A DNA stretch of 64,000 bases from Bacillota bacterium (GTDB lineage: Bacteria > Bacillota > Clostridia > Clostridiales > Clostridiaceae). The translations under genes were made by a program, and so were the position numbers. The notes under the pieces were generated by a model. The model saw only the letters and a program-made list of their open reading frames with translations. It was not told where the DNA came from and ran no database searches. Below, one piece after another: positions 26,872-35,408 of the stretch (positions within the stretch are counted from its first letter, which is position 1; each line of letters starts with the position of its first letter). The stretch is taken from NCBI GenBank assembly GCA_023435985.1, contig JAEZKY010000213.1, forward strand, positions 8,899-72,898. Reading direction: 5' to 3'.

Positions 26872-28359
26872 TTAACCTATCCAAGCTCCATTTATATCTA
26901 TTTTATATCCATCAATAGTTGTATTTGATGCCATCACTCCAGATGAATATAAATAATACCATTTTCCATTGCTATCCATAATCCAGCCTGTCCTCATAGC
27001 ACCGCTATTATCTAAGTAATACCAGCTTCCGTTATATGATATCCAGCCTGTAGCCATTGTTCCATCTTCATTAAAATAATATTCTTTCCCATAATTTTTA
27101 TCAAAGAACCATTTTCCCTTTAATGAATTTCCTGTAGCATCATTATATTGCCATTTTCCATTTAGATTTACCCATTGATTAGCTTTAACTTCTGTAGAAG
27201 CATTAGTCTGAGAGCTAGTAGTGTTTTGTACTTGCGTAGCACTTCCTTCACTAGTACCTCTATATATTGTTACTGTATAGACTCTTTCCTCGTAATCATC
27301 ATCACCTTTATCATAGGTTTCACTATTATTTACCTTTATAGTTACTACATTTTTACCTTTATTTAAGCTGATTCTTCTTACATATGGAGACTCAGTATTA
27401 TTTCCATTGACTTTAACTGCATGATCATTTTCTGGTTTTGCTTTTAATAATATATTATCTGTATTTTCGTCTACATCTACAGCATAAGAAGTAACCTTAG
27501 GTCTAAAATTTAACGGAATACTTCCATCTTGTAAGACTATATCACTTAAATATATAGGATCCTGGGTATTATCTTCAATTTCATTTAGATCATCACCTTC
27601 TGCAGTGCCTCCTCTATTTATATTTAAGGTATAAGTTTTTTCATTTCCCTGATCATCTTCTAAATCTATTTCTACTTCATTTTGTCCATTTTTAAGTTGT
27701 ATTGTATCTTTATAATCATCATCCTTATATAAAGTAATTCCATTTAACTTCACTTCATTATTATCGTCTTCAGGCTGAGCTGTTATTGTCATTTGACTTA
27801 CTGATGAATTTACATTTACATTATAAGAAGTTTCATCTGGTGAAAAAGAGAGGTTTCCATCACTTAACTCAAGATTGTTTAAGTATAAATTATCATCGTC
27901 ATCATCATCATCTGAAGTATCAGCACTTCCTCTATTTACAACCAAATTATAAATTCTTAAGCCATAATCTTCTGTCACAAGTTTTATTCTAATTAAATTT
28001 CTTCCCTTATCCAATTCAACTTCTTTTTCTGCAGTATTGCTGCTATCTAAAGGAACATCTTCAGTATTAATTTTAATTTCATCATCTTTATCTTTTGCTT
28101 TCGCTCTAACTGTTATTGATTCAACATCCTTGTCTACTTTTACAGTATAATCTGTTTTCTTTTCAGAAAAAGAAATGCTTTCCTCACTTATATCTAAATC
28201 ATCTAAATATGATTCTTCAATAGATACGTCATCATCATCTGAAGATGCATATGCTGCTTCATTAAAGTCAGCAAATTTCAAGGATTTCATTGGTGATACT
28301 ACTGAAAAAGTTGTCAAAACTAATGTTGTGGCTGCCATACGCTTTATTTTTCTGTTCAT
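26872..28359 (-). CDS. Secreted protein with three cadherin-like domains and cell-wall-binding repeats
   Basis: A 495-residue secreted protein. The signal peptide ends near AYA-S (about residue 38). Three cadherin-like beta-sandwich domains (PF12733 type) lie at about 51-144, 158-250 and 269-368. Each starts with YLxxL and ends with YTLxINRG or a variant. About four choline-binding-type repeats follow (394-495), ending in GAWIG. Acidic linkers, including a run of seven Asp near 150-156, separate the domains and could bind calcium. A strong GGAGGG site precedes the ATG. It has the most cadherin-like domains of the array and is separated from the rest by the copy D gene. A wall-attached structural or adhesive role is inferred. 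Confidence 0.87.
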   Translation of the reverse strand: MNRKIKRMAATTLVLTTFSVVSPMKSLKFADFNEAAYASSDDDDVSIEESYLDDLDISEESISFSEKKTDYTVKVDKDVESITVRAKAKDKDDEIKINTEDVPLDSSNTAEKEVELDKGRNLIRIKLVTEDYGLRIYNLVVNRGSADTSDDDDDDDNLYLNNLELSDGNLSFSPDETSYNVNVNSSVSQMTITAQPEDDNNEVKLNGITLYKDDDYKDTIQLKNGQNEVEIDLEDDQGNEKTYTLNINRGGTAEGDDLNEIEDNTQDPIYLSDIVLQDGSIPLNFRPKVTSYAVDVDENTDNILLKAKPENDHAVKVNGNNTESPYVRRISLNKGKNVVTIKVNNSETYDKGDDDYEERVYTVTIYRGTSEGSATQVQNTTSSQTNASTEVKANQWVNLNGKWQYNDATGNSLKGKWFFDKNYGKEYYFNEDGTMATGWISYNGSWYYLDNSGAMRTGWIMDSNGKWYYLYSSGVMASNTTIDGYKIDINGAWIG

Positions 28360-28534
28360 CTTATTCCCTCCAGTTCTATATATTATTAATTTTACTTCAA
28401 AGATTTACAATTTACAATAAAGAAAGTGCGTTTTATGTCTAAACATATGACTTATCATCTATGTATTCGTTTAAATAGGATTATCAAAATTATTCATAAT
28501 CTTTTGTTATATATTATAATATTATACAAAAAGA

Positions 28535-28553
28535 GACGAGGATATACCTCGTC
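28535..28553 (-). terminator. Terminator of the acidic cell-wall-binding gene (copy D)
   Basis: The arms GACGAGG and CCTCGTC (28535-28541, 28547-28553) are followed on the minus strand by CTCTTTTTGT. It is the same hairpin core as at 22241-22264. Confidence 0.85.
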
Positions 28554-28605
28554 CCATTTTTAATTGTCAATTATACGTAATATAGTATACTGTCAATCGC
28601 TTAAA

Positions 28606-30645
28606 TTATTGAATCCAAGCTCCTGAAGCTCCTAATACATAACCATCAACAGTTGTGTTAGCTAACATTGCACCTGATGCATTTAAGTAGTACCAAGTTC
28701 CATTGTCACTTACCCAACCTGTAGCCATAGCTCCTGATGATTGTAAGTAGTACCAAGTTCCATTGTCATTTACCCAACCAGTTTGCATAGCTCCTGATGC
28801 ATTTAAGTAGTACCAAGTTCCACCAACTTGTGCCCAGCCTGTAGCCATAACACCGTCAGCTCCTAAGTAATACCAAACTCCACCAACGTTAGCCCAGTTG
28901 TTTACAAGCTTAGTTCCAGTTGCATCGTAGAAGTTCCAAGTTCCATCTGCTAATTGAACCCAACCAGTTTGAGCTGCTGCAGTAGTTGTTGCTGGTGCTT
29001 CAGATGCTGTTTCAGCCTTTCCTTCGTTAACAGTTGTGTAGATGTCTCCATCATCTTCCCAAGTGATTAAGCTGTTTTCATCATAAACACTGATTGAATC
29101 TAATGAAGAATCAACATTAAACTTCTTGCTCATTTCACCATTTGTATATTCGTAGACTTTTCCATCTGCAACTACCCAAAGGTTTCCATCAACATCAAAG
29201 TCATATGCTTTATATATACTTGCATCGCTATCAGTATCAACATCAACACTATCATCTGTGTCTTTTTCTAAAAGATAAGCATCAACCTTATCATTATCGT
29301 CCCATGTATTTGCAGAAGATGTTGGATTTTTATCATCAGCATCTTTGTATCCTGGGAATGTCTTTTCAAATTTTACTTTATCTTTCTTGAAAGTAAAGCT
29401 TATTCCATCAACACTGTCATCACTTGTGTCTACACCAATTAAGTTACCATTAACTGCTGAGAACTTAGCTTTTCCAGTATCTGAATCTACAACATCACTT
29501 TGTACTACTTTAGTTAGATCATTACCTAATAAAGTTGTAAATGCATTATATGCATCTTTTGCATCTCCACAATCGAATTCATCTCCGTCGTAATTACCAA
29601 CTTCATAAGATTCTACAGTCTTTGGAAGATAAGCATCATCCTTTTGATCTCCTTGAGCTTTAGAAACCTTTTGAACATAAGTACGTAAAACTGTTGTAGA
29701 AGCGTTCATTGTATCTGTATCTTTACCCGCATCAACAGATTTAATAACATCTTTAGTATCTATTATTCTACTTGTATCAGCAATAGTAGCCACTGCATTT
29801 GTTGCTGTATCAGTTACTGCAACTGTTACTAAAGTATAAAGATAATCTTTATCTTGAGTTAAAACTACTGGTTGGCTATATAATGTTGCTAATAATCCAG
29901 TATCGTCATCAACATCACCGAAATCATTACTATAGTTTTCTACTTTAACCATTTTACCTTCTTTAGTACTATATGCATAGATATTTGCTAAGTTAGAAGC
30001 ATCTACATAAGTACCATTTTGGTTAGTAAATCCATATAAATAACCTACTCCACCAGCAGTTGTTACAAGATTGCTACCTGCATCTGTATCTTTAGCAACA
30101 TCAGTTCCAATTGCATATGAATACCAAACATCACCGAACTTATTTCCTGGTAATGCTCCAGTTTCGCTATCTCCATCGCTATAGTTAGCAAAGATTCCTG
30201 CTGCAGTTAAACCTTCAATTTGCTCACCATATCTGTCAGTTTTCTTTAATTTAGTTTGTAATTTTGTTGCAGCACTGTCTGCATCATCTTCTGGAGTGAT
30301 ATCATCACTTACTTCTCCACTTGTCATATCTACTACATATTGATCAGATCCATCGTTAGCAAAAGCATATTTATCTGCATATGCACCATTAAGGTCTGCA
30401 TCTTCAAGATCATCTAATGCTTTATCTTGATCTCCACCATTGTAGTATATAGCGTCGTCATCATCGTCGCTCTTGTATCCTTGATATATATATTTCCCGT
30501 CTTGGAATGCTACTGCATTTTCAATAGTACCGTCTTTGCTTCCTAATCTTGAAGTTGAAGCATCATCTGCCATAGCTGGAACTACTGACATAACTGAAGC
30601 TGCAGCTACTAATAAAGCTGTTATTTTGTTTGCTCTTTTAAACAT
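28606..30645 (-). CDS. Secreted acidic cell-wall-binding surface protein, copy D, probably highly expressed
   Basis: A 679-residue paralog of the protein at 22311-24467. The signal peptide ends near AMA-DD (about residue 26). The Asp-rich body (about 30-560) shares segments such as DGSDQYVVD and TPEDDADSAATKLQTKLKKT with copy A. Five or six choline-binding-type repeats follow, ending in GAWIQ. Unlike copy A it often uses TAC for Tyr and AAC/GGA-type codons in the repeats, and it has a near-consensus promoter and an AGGAGGG site. These are signs of strong expression. It is a candidate main surface-layer-like protein and a plausible glycan acceptor. No enzyme domain is seen. Confidence 0.87.
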   Translation of the reverse strand: MFKRANKITALLVAAASVMSVVPAMADDASTSRLGSKDGTIENAVAFQDGKYIYQGYKSDDDDDAIYYNGGDQDKALDDLEDADLNGAYADKYAFANDGSDQYVVDMTSGEVSDDITPEDDADSAATKLQTKLKKTDRYGEQIEGLTAAGIFANYSDGDSETGALPGNKFGDVWYSYAIGTDVAKDTDAGSNLVTTAGGVGYLYGFTNQNGTYVDASNLANIYAYSTKEGKMVKVENYSNDFGDVDDDTGLLATLYSQPVVLTQDKDYLYTLVTVAVTDTATNAVATIADTSRIIDTKDVIKSVDAGKDTDTMNASTTVLRTYVQKVSKAQGDQKDDAYLPKTVESYEVGNYDGDEFDCGDAKDAYNAFTTLLGNDLTKVVQSDVVDSDTGKAKFSAVNGNLIGVDTSDDSVDGISFTFKKDKVKFEKTFPGYKDADDKNPTSSANTWDDNDKVDAYLLEKDTDDSVDVDTDSDASIYKAYDFDVDGNLWVVADGKVYEYTNGEMSKKFNVDSSLDSISVYDENSLITWEDDGDIYTTVNEGKAETASEAPATTTAAAQTGWVQLADGTWNFYDATGTKLVNNWANVGGVWYYLGADGVMATGWAQVGGTWYYLNASGAMQTGWVNDNGTWYYLQSSGAMATGWVSDNGTWYYLNASGAMLANTTVDGYVLGASGAWIQ

Positions 30646-30683
30646 AATTTTCTTTTCCCTCCTAAATTTTAAAAATCAGATAA

Positions 30684-30712
30684 ATTATAGCACTATTGTA
30701 CAACCATGTAAA
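30684..30712 (-). promoter_or_regulatory. Strong sigma-A-type promoter of copy D
   Basis: On the minus strand TTTACA (30707-30712) and TATAAT (30684-30689) have a 17-bp spacer. The predicted leader is about 30 nt and includes AGGAGGG. Confidence 0.8.
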
Positions 30713-31112
30713 GCTATATAATTACTATAATCAGATATTTTTTTATAAAATTCACATGTATTTAACTAAATTACATGAATTTTATTCCAAAAACATGTTC
30801 ATTTTAGAATTATATCATATTTATATATGCTTGTACATAAAATGCTATAGTTCTTTTAAATTTCATTTTAATCCTTGTCTTTCCTTTGTTGTCATTAAGT
30901 AATACAATCCTAAATTTCTTTTTTGGTACTTTTTTAAAAATATTTTTTAAAAAATATCTTATTTATTTTTTATTGTGCCTTTTATCCTTTATTTACATAA
31001 TAATATACAATATGAAATATATAACTTGGTACCTTTTTTATTCCTATGGGTACTTTTTTTACATTAATCATAAATTATATTATAAGATTTAAACGTCATA
31101 AATGTTTTAGTA
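30713..31112. other. AT-rich intergenic region without genes
   Basis: About 400 bp of T-rich sequence upstream of the copy D promoter. Two short plus-strand frames (30696-30902 and 30886-31092) have no ribosome site and read as random Phe/Tyr/Ile-rich peptides. I see nothing else here. Confidence 0.6.
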
Positions 31113-31152
31113 TATAAAAAAGAAACGCTCTTATTTCAACTAAGCGTTTCTT
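31113..31152 (-). terminator. Terminator of the gene at 31310-32491
   Basis: The stem AAGAAACGCT / AGCGTTTCTT (31120-31129, 31143-31152) is followed on the minus strand by a T-run. It lies about 160 bp past the stop codon, so the two tandem repeats at 31179-31310 fall inside the 3' untranslated region. Confidence 0.8.
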
Positions 31153-31178
31153 CTTATAATTAATAATCCTTTTTAACA

Positions 31179-31310
31179 GAAACTCGACTCGCATTCGCTC
31201 CCTGAGTAAGTTCGGCTGACCAAATCGTAGATTTGGAGTCTTTGTCGGAAACTCGACTCGTATTCACTCGCTGAGTAAGTTCGACTGACCAAATCGTAGA
31301 TTTGGAGTCT
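31179..31310. repeat. Two tandem copies of a 63-bp structured repeat
   Basis: The copies at 31179-31241 and 31248-31310 differ at only a few positions and are separated by 6 bp. Each contains AACTCGACTCG, CTGAGTAAGTTCG and the small hairpin CCAAATC-N3-GATTTGG. The second copy ends on the first base of the TGA stop of the neighbouring gene. GC content is visibly higher than the surroundings, as in small dispersed intergenic repeats. Confidence 0.85.
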
Positions 31311-32491
31311 CACTTAATCCATGCTCCATCGGCGCCAAGTTTATAGCCTTCTATTTGGGTGTTTTTTGCCATGCTACCATCACCTTGTAAGTAATAATAC
31401 TTTCCATTTATATATTGCCAGCCTGTTTTCATCCCACCATCTTGTCCTAAATAGTACCAGCTTCCATTAAGGTACATCCATTGGGTAGCCATCGCCCCGT
31501 CTTCCTTTAGATAATAATATTTTCCATAGCTCCTGTCATAATACCAGGTATTCTTTAATGGATTTCCTGTTGAATCATTATAGTGCCAAATACCATTTAC
31601 CTGTATCCACTGATTTACTTTAATGTTACTGTCTAAATTGGTTTGCGCAGCGTTTGCACCAGTAGATACATTTTGTCCAGCTGCACTTCCTCTAGTTATA
31701 TTTAAGGTATAAGTTCTAATCCTATAATCTGAATCTGTTACAACTATTTTTATTACATTTAAACCATATTGTAGATGTATGTCTTTCTTATATTTATTAT
31801 CATCATTAGCTATAAAACCGTTGATATTCACATTATATTTTTCGCTTTCAGGTCTCGCTTTTATTTCCACATCTTCTTGATCATCACTTACCTGTATATT
31901 GTATGAAGTAGTATCTCCATCAAAATTAATTGGAACTTTGCCTGAATCTAAGGTTAAAGTCTCCAAGACAACATCGTCTGCTCCATTAGTTGGTGATTTA
32001 TTTATGTTTATCTCATAAGTTTTAGCACAATTTGTTATTTCTTGATCATCTACAGCATCTTCAAAAGCCTCTTCACTTGTATATGTTCTTACGTAGAGAG
32101 TACTTTGTCCATCTTCAAGAGATATGTTTTCTCCTAAATCATGTGGGGTAGCAATATCTCTATCAGACTCGAAAACTTTTACCACATAGTCTTCGCCTTC
32201 TACTTCTCCATATATTTTAACTCCATCATTTTTACCATCTAATAGCACATAATAGTCACCATCATCTGTGAGACTCTTCAGATGTCCTCCGTAATTATCG
32301 CAAAGTTCAAGACTTTGTCCATCTGTTGACTGAACATCTAAAGATTTTAACTCTCCATTATCCGCAAGAGAATACGTCGATGCCTCTGCATAAGCCTTTA
32401 AATTAACTAAAGGAAAATTCACTGGAGAAAATATTGATAGGCTGCTTATAGAAAGTAAGCATGTAAATACTATTTTAATCTTTTTATTCAT
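31310..32491 (-). CDS. Secreted protein: N-terminal array domain, one cadherin-like domain, cell-wall-binding repeats
   Basis: 393 residues. The signal peptide ends near AYA-E (residue 35). Residues 46-165 form the N-terminal domain shared across the array, in the variant with YVRTYTSEEAFEDA and ITNCxxTYEI. A cadherin-like domain follows (174-268, ending YTLNITRG). Four or so choline-binding-type repeats (291-393) end in GAWIK. A GAGGAGG site precedes the ATG. A lone Cys appears near 64 and another near 155 in the N-terminal domain, which could form a disulfide. A wall-attached surface protein of unknown function. Confidence 0.85.
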   Translation of the reverse strand: MNKKIKIVFTCLLSISSLSIFSPVNFPLVNLKAYAEASTYSLADNGELKSLDVQSTDGQSLELCDNYGGHLKSLTDDGDYYVLLDGKNDGVKIYGEVEGEDYVVKVFESDRDIATPHDLGENISLEDGQSTLYVRTYTSEEAFEDAVDDQEITNCAKTYEININKSPTNGADDVVLETLTLDSGKVPINFDGDTTSYNIQVSDDQEDVEIKARPESEKYNVNINGFIANDDNKYKKDIHLQYGLNVIKIVVTDSDYRIRTYTLNITRGSAAGQNVSTGANAAQTNLDSNIKVNQWIQVNGIWHYNDSTGNPLKNTWYYDRSYGKYYYLKEDGAMATQWMYLNGSWYYLGQDGGMKTGWQYINGKYYYLQGDGSMAKNTQIEGYKLGADGAWIK

Positions 32492-32659
32492 TATTGTTAT
32501 TCCTCCTCATTTATTATCTAAGTTTTCCATAAATCGTGCATTTACAATAACCTGATTTACTAATTATCAATATTCCTTTAAATAATGAAAAAGAAATATT
32601 CTAAATTAACGTATTATAAGTCTGAAGTAAATTTTCTTTATACTAATTTTATAACTGTT

Positions 32660-33718
32660 TTATTTCACCCATATACCATTAATGTCTAATTTATAACCGC
32701 CAATTGTCGTGTTTTGTGCCATTGCTCCAGAATCGTACAAATAGTACCAGTTTCCATTTGAATCTTTAAGCCAGCCAGTTTTCATTGCACCATTAAAATC
32801 TAAATAGTACCACTCTCCACCTACACTCTGCCAGCCTGTTTTCATCATTCCGCTGCTGTCAAAGTAATACCATACTCCATTAATCTGCTTCCAGCCCATG
32901 CTTTTACTTCCTTTTTCATCTATGTAATTCCAATGTCCACCATTTGACACCCAGCCTTTTACCACTGTGCTTGTATTTACATTTCCTGCTGCCACATTGC
33001 CCTCAGATGAAGCTTGTGTATTTGCTGCTCCTCTATTTATATGTAAGGTATATATTTTTTCATGATCATCATCATCTTCTATTCTTATGCTTACATCATT
33101 ATTACCATCCTTCAAACTAACTGTTCTTTTAAAATTATCGTCATCTGATGCAGTTACTTTATCTATCTCCACATCATAATCCTCATCTTCAGGTATTGCC
33201 TTTATACTAATATCGCTGGTATCTGCTGGCACATTCACATTATAATCTGTTTGATCTTTAGAAAAATTTATTTCCCCTGCGCTTAGTTTTATATCCCTTA
33301 AGTAAATCTCATCATCTACTTCATGCCCTCTCATTACTTTTATAGTATAAGTTTTATCTTTAGAGCCATTTTCCACATCAATAGTAATTGTGTTTTCACC
33401 TTTATCTAGATCTACTACTGTCCTATAATCACTATCAGTGACATCTTTTCCATTAATTTTAACTTCTGCTGTATCTTCTTCAGGTACTGCTGTAACCTTT
33501 AATTCATCTATTGACATATCTAATTGAACATTATAATCAGTCACGCTGGATTTAAAATTTATACTTCCATCTCCTAGAGATATCTTGTCCAAATCAGCCC
33601 CTGTTACTCTTGCATAAGCTTTTATATTAGTTAAGCTTAAATATTTTGCTGGCTCCAATACTGAAAACGCGCCAATTGCAAGTGCCACTGCTATTATACG
33701 TTTAATTCGTTTGTTCAT
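32660..33718 (-). CDS. Secreted protein with two cadherin-like domains and cell-wall-binding repeats
   Basis: 352 residues. The signal peptide ends near AYA-R (residue 36). Two cadherin-like beta-sandwich domains lie at about 41-131 and 138-230, the second ending YTLHINRG. A short Ala/Asn/Ser linker precedes about five choline-binding-type repeats (254-352) such as NGVWYYFDSSGMMKTGW. The protein ends GIWVK instead of GAWI. It lacks the N-terminal array domain of its neighbours. A GGAGGAATT site precedes the ATG. It is likely a wall-attached structural or adhesive protein. Confidence 0.86.
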   Translation of the reverse strand: MNKRIKRIIAVALAIGAFSVLEPAKYLSLTNIKAYARVTGADLDKISLGDGSINFKSSVTDYNVQLDMSIDELKVTAVPEEDTAEVKINGKDVTDSDYRTVVDLDKGENTITIDVENGSKDKTYTIKVMRGHEVDDEIYLRDIKLSAGEINFSKDQTDYNVNVPADTSDISIKAIPEDEDYDVEIDKVTASDDDNFKRTVSLKDGNNDVSIRIEDDDDHEKIYTLHINRGAANTQASSEGNVAAGNVNTSTVVKGWVSNGGHWNYIDEKGSKSMGWKQINGVWYYFDSSGMMKTGWQSVGGEWYYLDFNGAMKTGWLKDSNGNWYYLYDSGAMAQNTTIGGYKLDINGIWVK

Positions 33719-34125
33719 CCTAATTCCTCCGATTCATTATATTTCATCGATTACATATATTTTACCACACTTTTTCCTTATACTTCTATTATATTCAATG
33801 TCTATTTAGTTAAAATTTAAACCAATTATAGAAAATTATAGTTTATGATTAATAATATACTATTATCATTACACATTTTCCAATTATATATATGATTAAG
33901 ACTTACTATATATATTTTGTAAATAGCATTTTACAAAATACACTTGGAAATATCACTTCAAATCTTTATAAGATTTTTTAAATTGTAGAATTATTATTGT
34001 GACATATACATAGCATAAATCAAAAGATATATCTTAATATATAAATTCCTTCATTATATATAGGCGAGATATTAACCTCCTTGTACAATAAATATGCTGA
34101 TCATCAATAAATTATATCATTTAGC
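33719..34125. other. AT-rich intergenic region
   Basis: About 400 bp between two minus-strand array genes. It must carry the promoter of the gene at 32660-33718; a minus-strand TATAAT near 33798 is a candidate but its -35 box is weak. No other structure is clear. Confidence 0.4.
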
Positions 34126-34156
34126 AGAAAAAAGAACGCATAAGCGCCCTTTCTTC
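34126..34156 (-). terminator. Probable terminator of the gene at 34183-35358
   Basis: On the minus strand an imperfect GC-containing hairpin (AAGAAAGGGCGC / GCGTTCTT) is followed by TTTTTTC, just past the stop codon. Confidence 0.5.
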
Positions 34157-34182
34157 TATGTGTTATATTTCTATTTTATGAC

Positions 34183-35358
34183 TTATGATACCCAGGCTCC
34201 ATCTGCTCCAATTCTATATCCATTGATTGTAGTATTTTCAGCCATTGTTCCGTCAGCATTCAAATAATAGTATTTACCACCACTTAATACCCAGCAATTT
34301 TCTTCCATAAATCCATCTGCTCCTAGGTAATACCATTTTCCATAGTTTTTATCAAAAAACCATTGATTATTTATTGGCTTTCCGTTTAAATCATTATATT
34401 GCCATTTACCACTTACCTGTATCCATTGATTAGCTGTTATTGTTGTATTATTTTGAGAATCTGTAGTATCTATATGAACAGGATTACTTGATTGAACATT
34501 AGTACTTACTGCTGCACTGTCAGTCCCACTTGCTGCTACTCCATTTAAAGAGCTGTCACCTTTGTTTATCTTTAGGATATACTCCCTATCATCACCATTA
34601 TCATCTTCAAGCTCTATTTTAATATCATTTTCTCCATTATCTAAGCTGACACTTTTCTCATAGTCATCATTTTCATCTACCTCATCACCATCTATTGTAA
34701 CTTGATAATCATCATCTTCTGGCTTAGCCTTAATTATGACTGAATTTGCATTCTCAGCTACATTATAAGTATACCCCCCCTGTGAATTTGATACAGAAAT
34801 TTTATCTTCATCAACTGCAAGACTTTTTAAATTTATGACGTTTTCGTCAACAGTACTGTTAGGTGTATAGTTTATATTGATTATATAAGTGCTGTCCACC
34901 TTACCCTCATCTTCATATTCAACATATTTATCAGGCTCTTCCTTATATACTCTTACAGTAATAATATTTGTTCCTAGTGATAATTTAATATCACTATTTG
35001 CAGCTTCTCCCTTAGTTGAATCAGAAGTTCCATTAAATACCCTAATATATTTTGAATCTGGTCCATCCGGCTCAAGTTTTATAGTATCAGCCGATGTTTC
35101 TGCATAATAAGTATGATCATTTTCTATATCATCATAATTTATCTCATTATAATTCCTATAGCTATTATCATAATAAAGTTTAATACCAGTTCCACCTTGA
35201 GTTTCCACTCTTAAGCTTGTTAATTCCTCTGTTTGATTATCATCTGACGCTGCATAAGCTGTTTTAGTCATTAGATCAACTTGAGCAACAGACCCAACAG
35301 CTGAAATACTTCCAAACATTAACCCTATAGCAATTATTTTCTTTAGGTTTTTATTCAT
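34183..35358 (-). CDS. Secreted protein: N-terminal array domain, cadherin-like domain, cell-wall-binding repeats
   Basis: 391 residues. The signal peptide ends near AYA-A (residue 36). The N-terminal array domain spans about 44-164 (LTSLRVETQGGTGIKLYYD to YIININYT), in the variant with VRVYKEEPDK. A cadherin-like domain follows (175-266). A Ser/Thr/Asn-rich linker (about 268-307) leads to three or four choline-binding-type repeats ending in GAWVS. A GGGGAGG site precedes the ATG. The Ser/Thr-rich linker is a plausible O-glycosylation region, but that is inference. Confidence 0.85.
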   Translation of the reverse strand: MNKNLKKIIAIGLMFGSISAVGSVAQVDLMTKTAYAASDDNQTEELTSLRVETQGGTGIKLYYDNSYRNYNEINYDDIENDHTYYAETSADTIKLEPDGPDSKYIRVFNGTSDSTKGEAANSDIKLSLGTNIITVRVYKEEPDKYVEYEDEGKVDSTYIININYTPNSTVDENVINLKSLAVDEDKISVSNSQGGYTYNVAENANSVIIKAKPEDDDYQVTIDGDEVDENDDYEKSVSLDNGENDIKIELEDDNGDDREYILKINKGDSSLNGVAASGTDSAAVSTNVQSSNPVHIDTTDSQNNTTITANQWIQVSGKWQYNDLNGKPINNQWFFDKNYGKWYYLGADGFMEENCWVLSGGKYYYLNADGTMAENTTINGYRIGADGAWVS

Positions 35359-35408
35359 ATGTGCATCCCTCCCCTTTTATTTTGCAGTCTAGTTATAATC
35401 TGTGTATT

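Noticed and set aside
30696..31092. Two short plus-strand open frames upstream of copy D
   Set aside because: The peptides are Phe/Tyr/Ile-rich as expected from T-rich DNA, have no ribosome site, and one overlaps the copy D promoter.
31179..31310. Riboswitch or T-box reading of the structured 63-bp repeats
   Set aside because: They lie downstream of a stop codon, not in a leader, and show no conserved riboswitch core.
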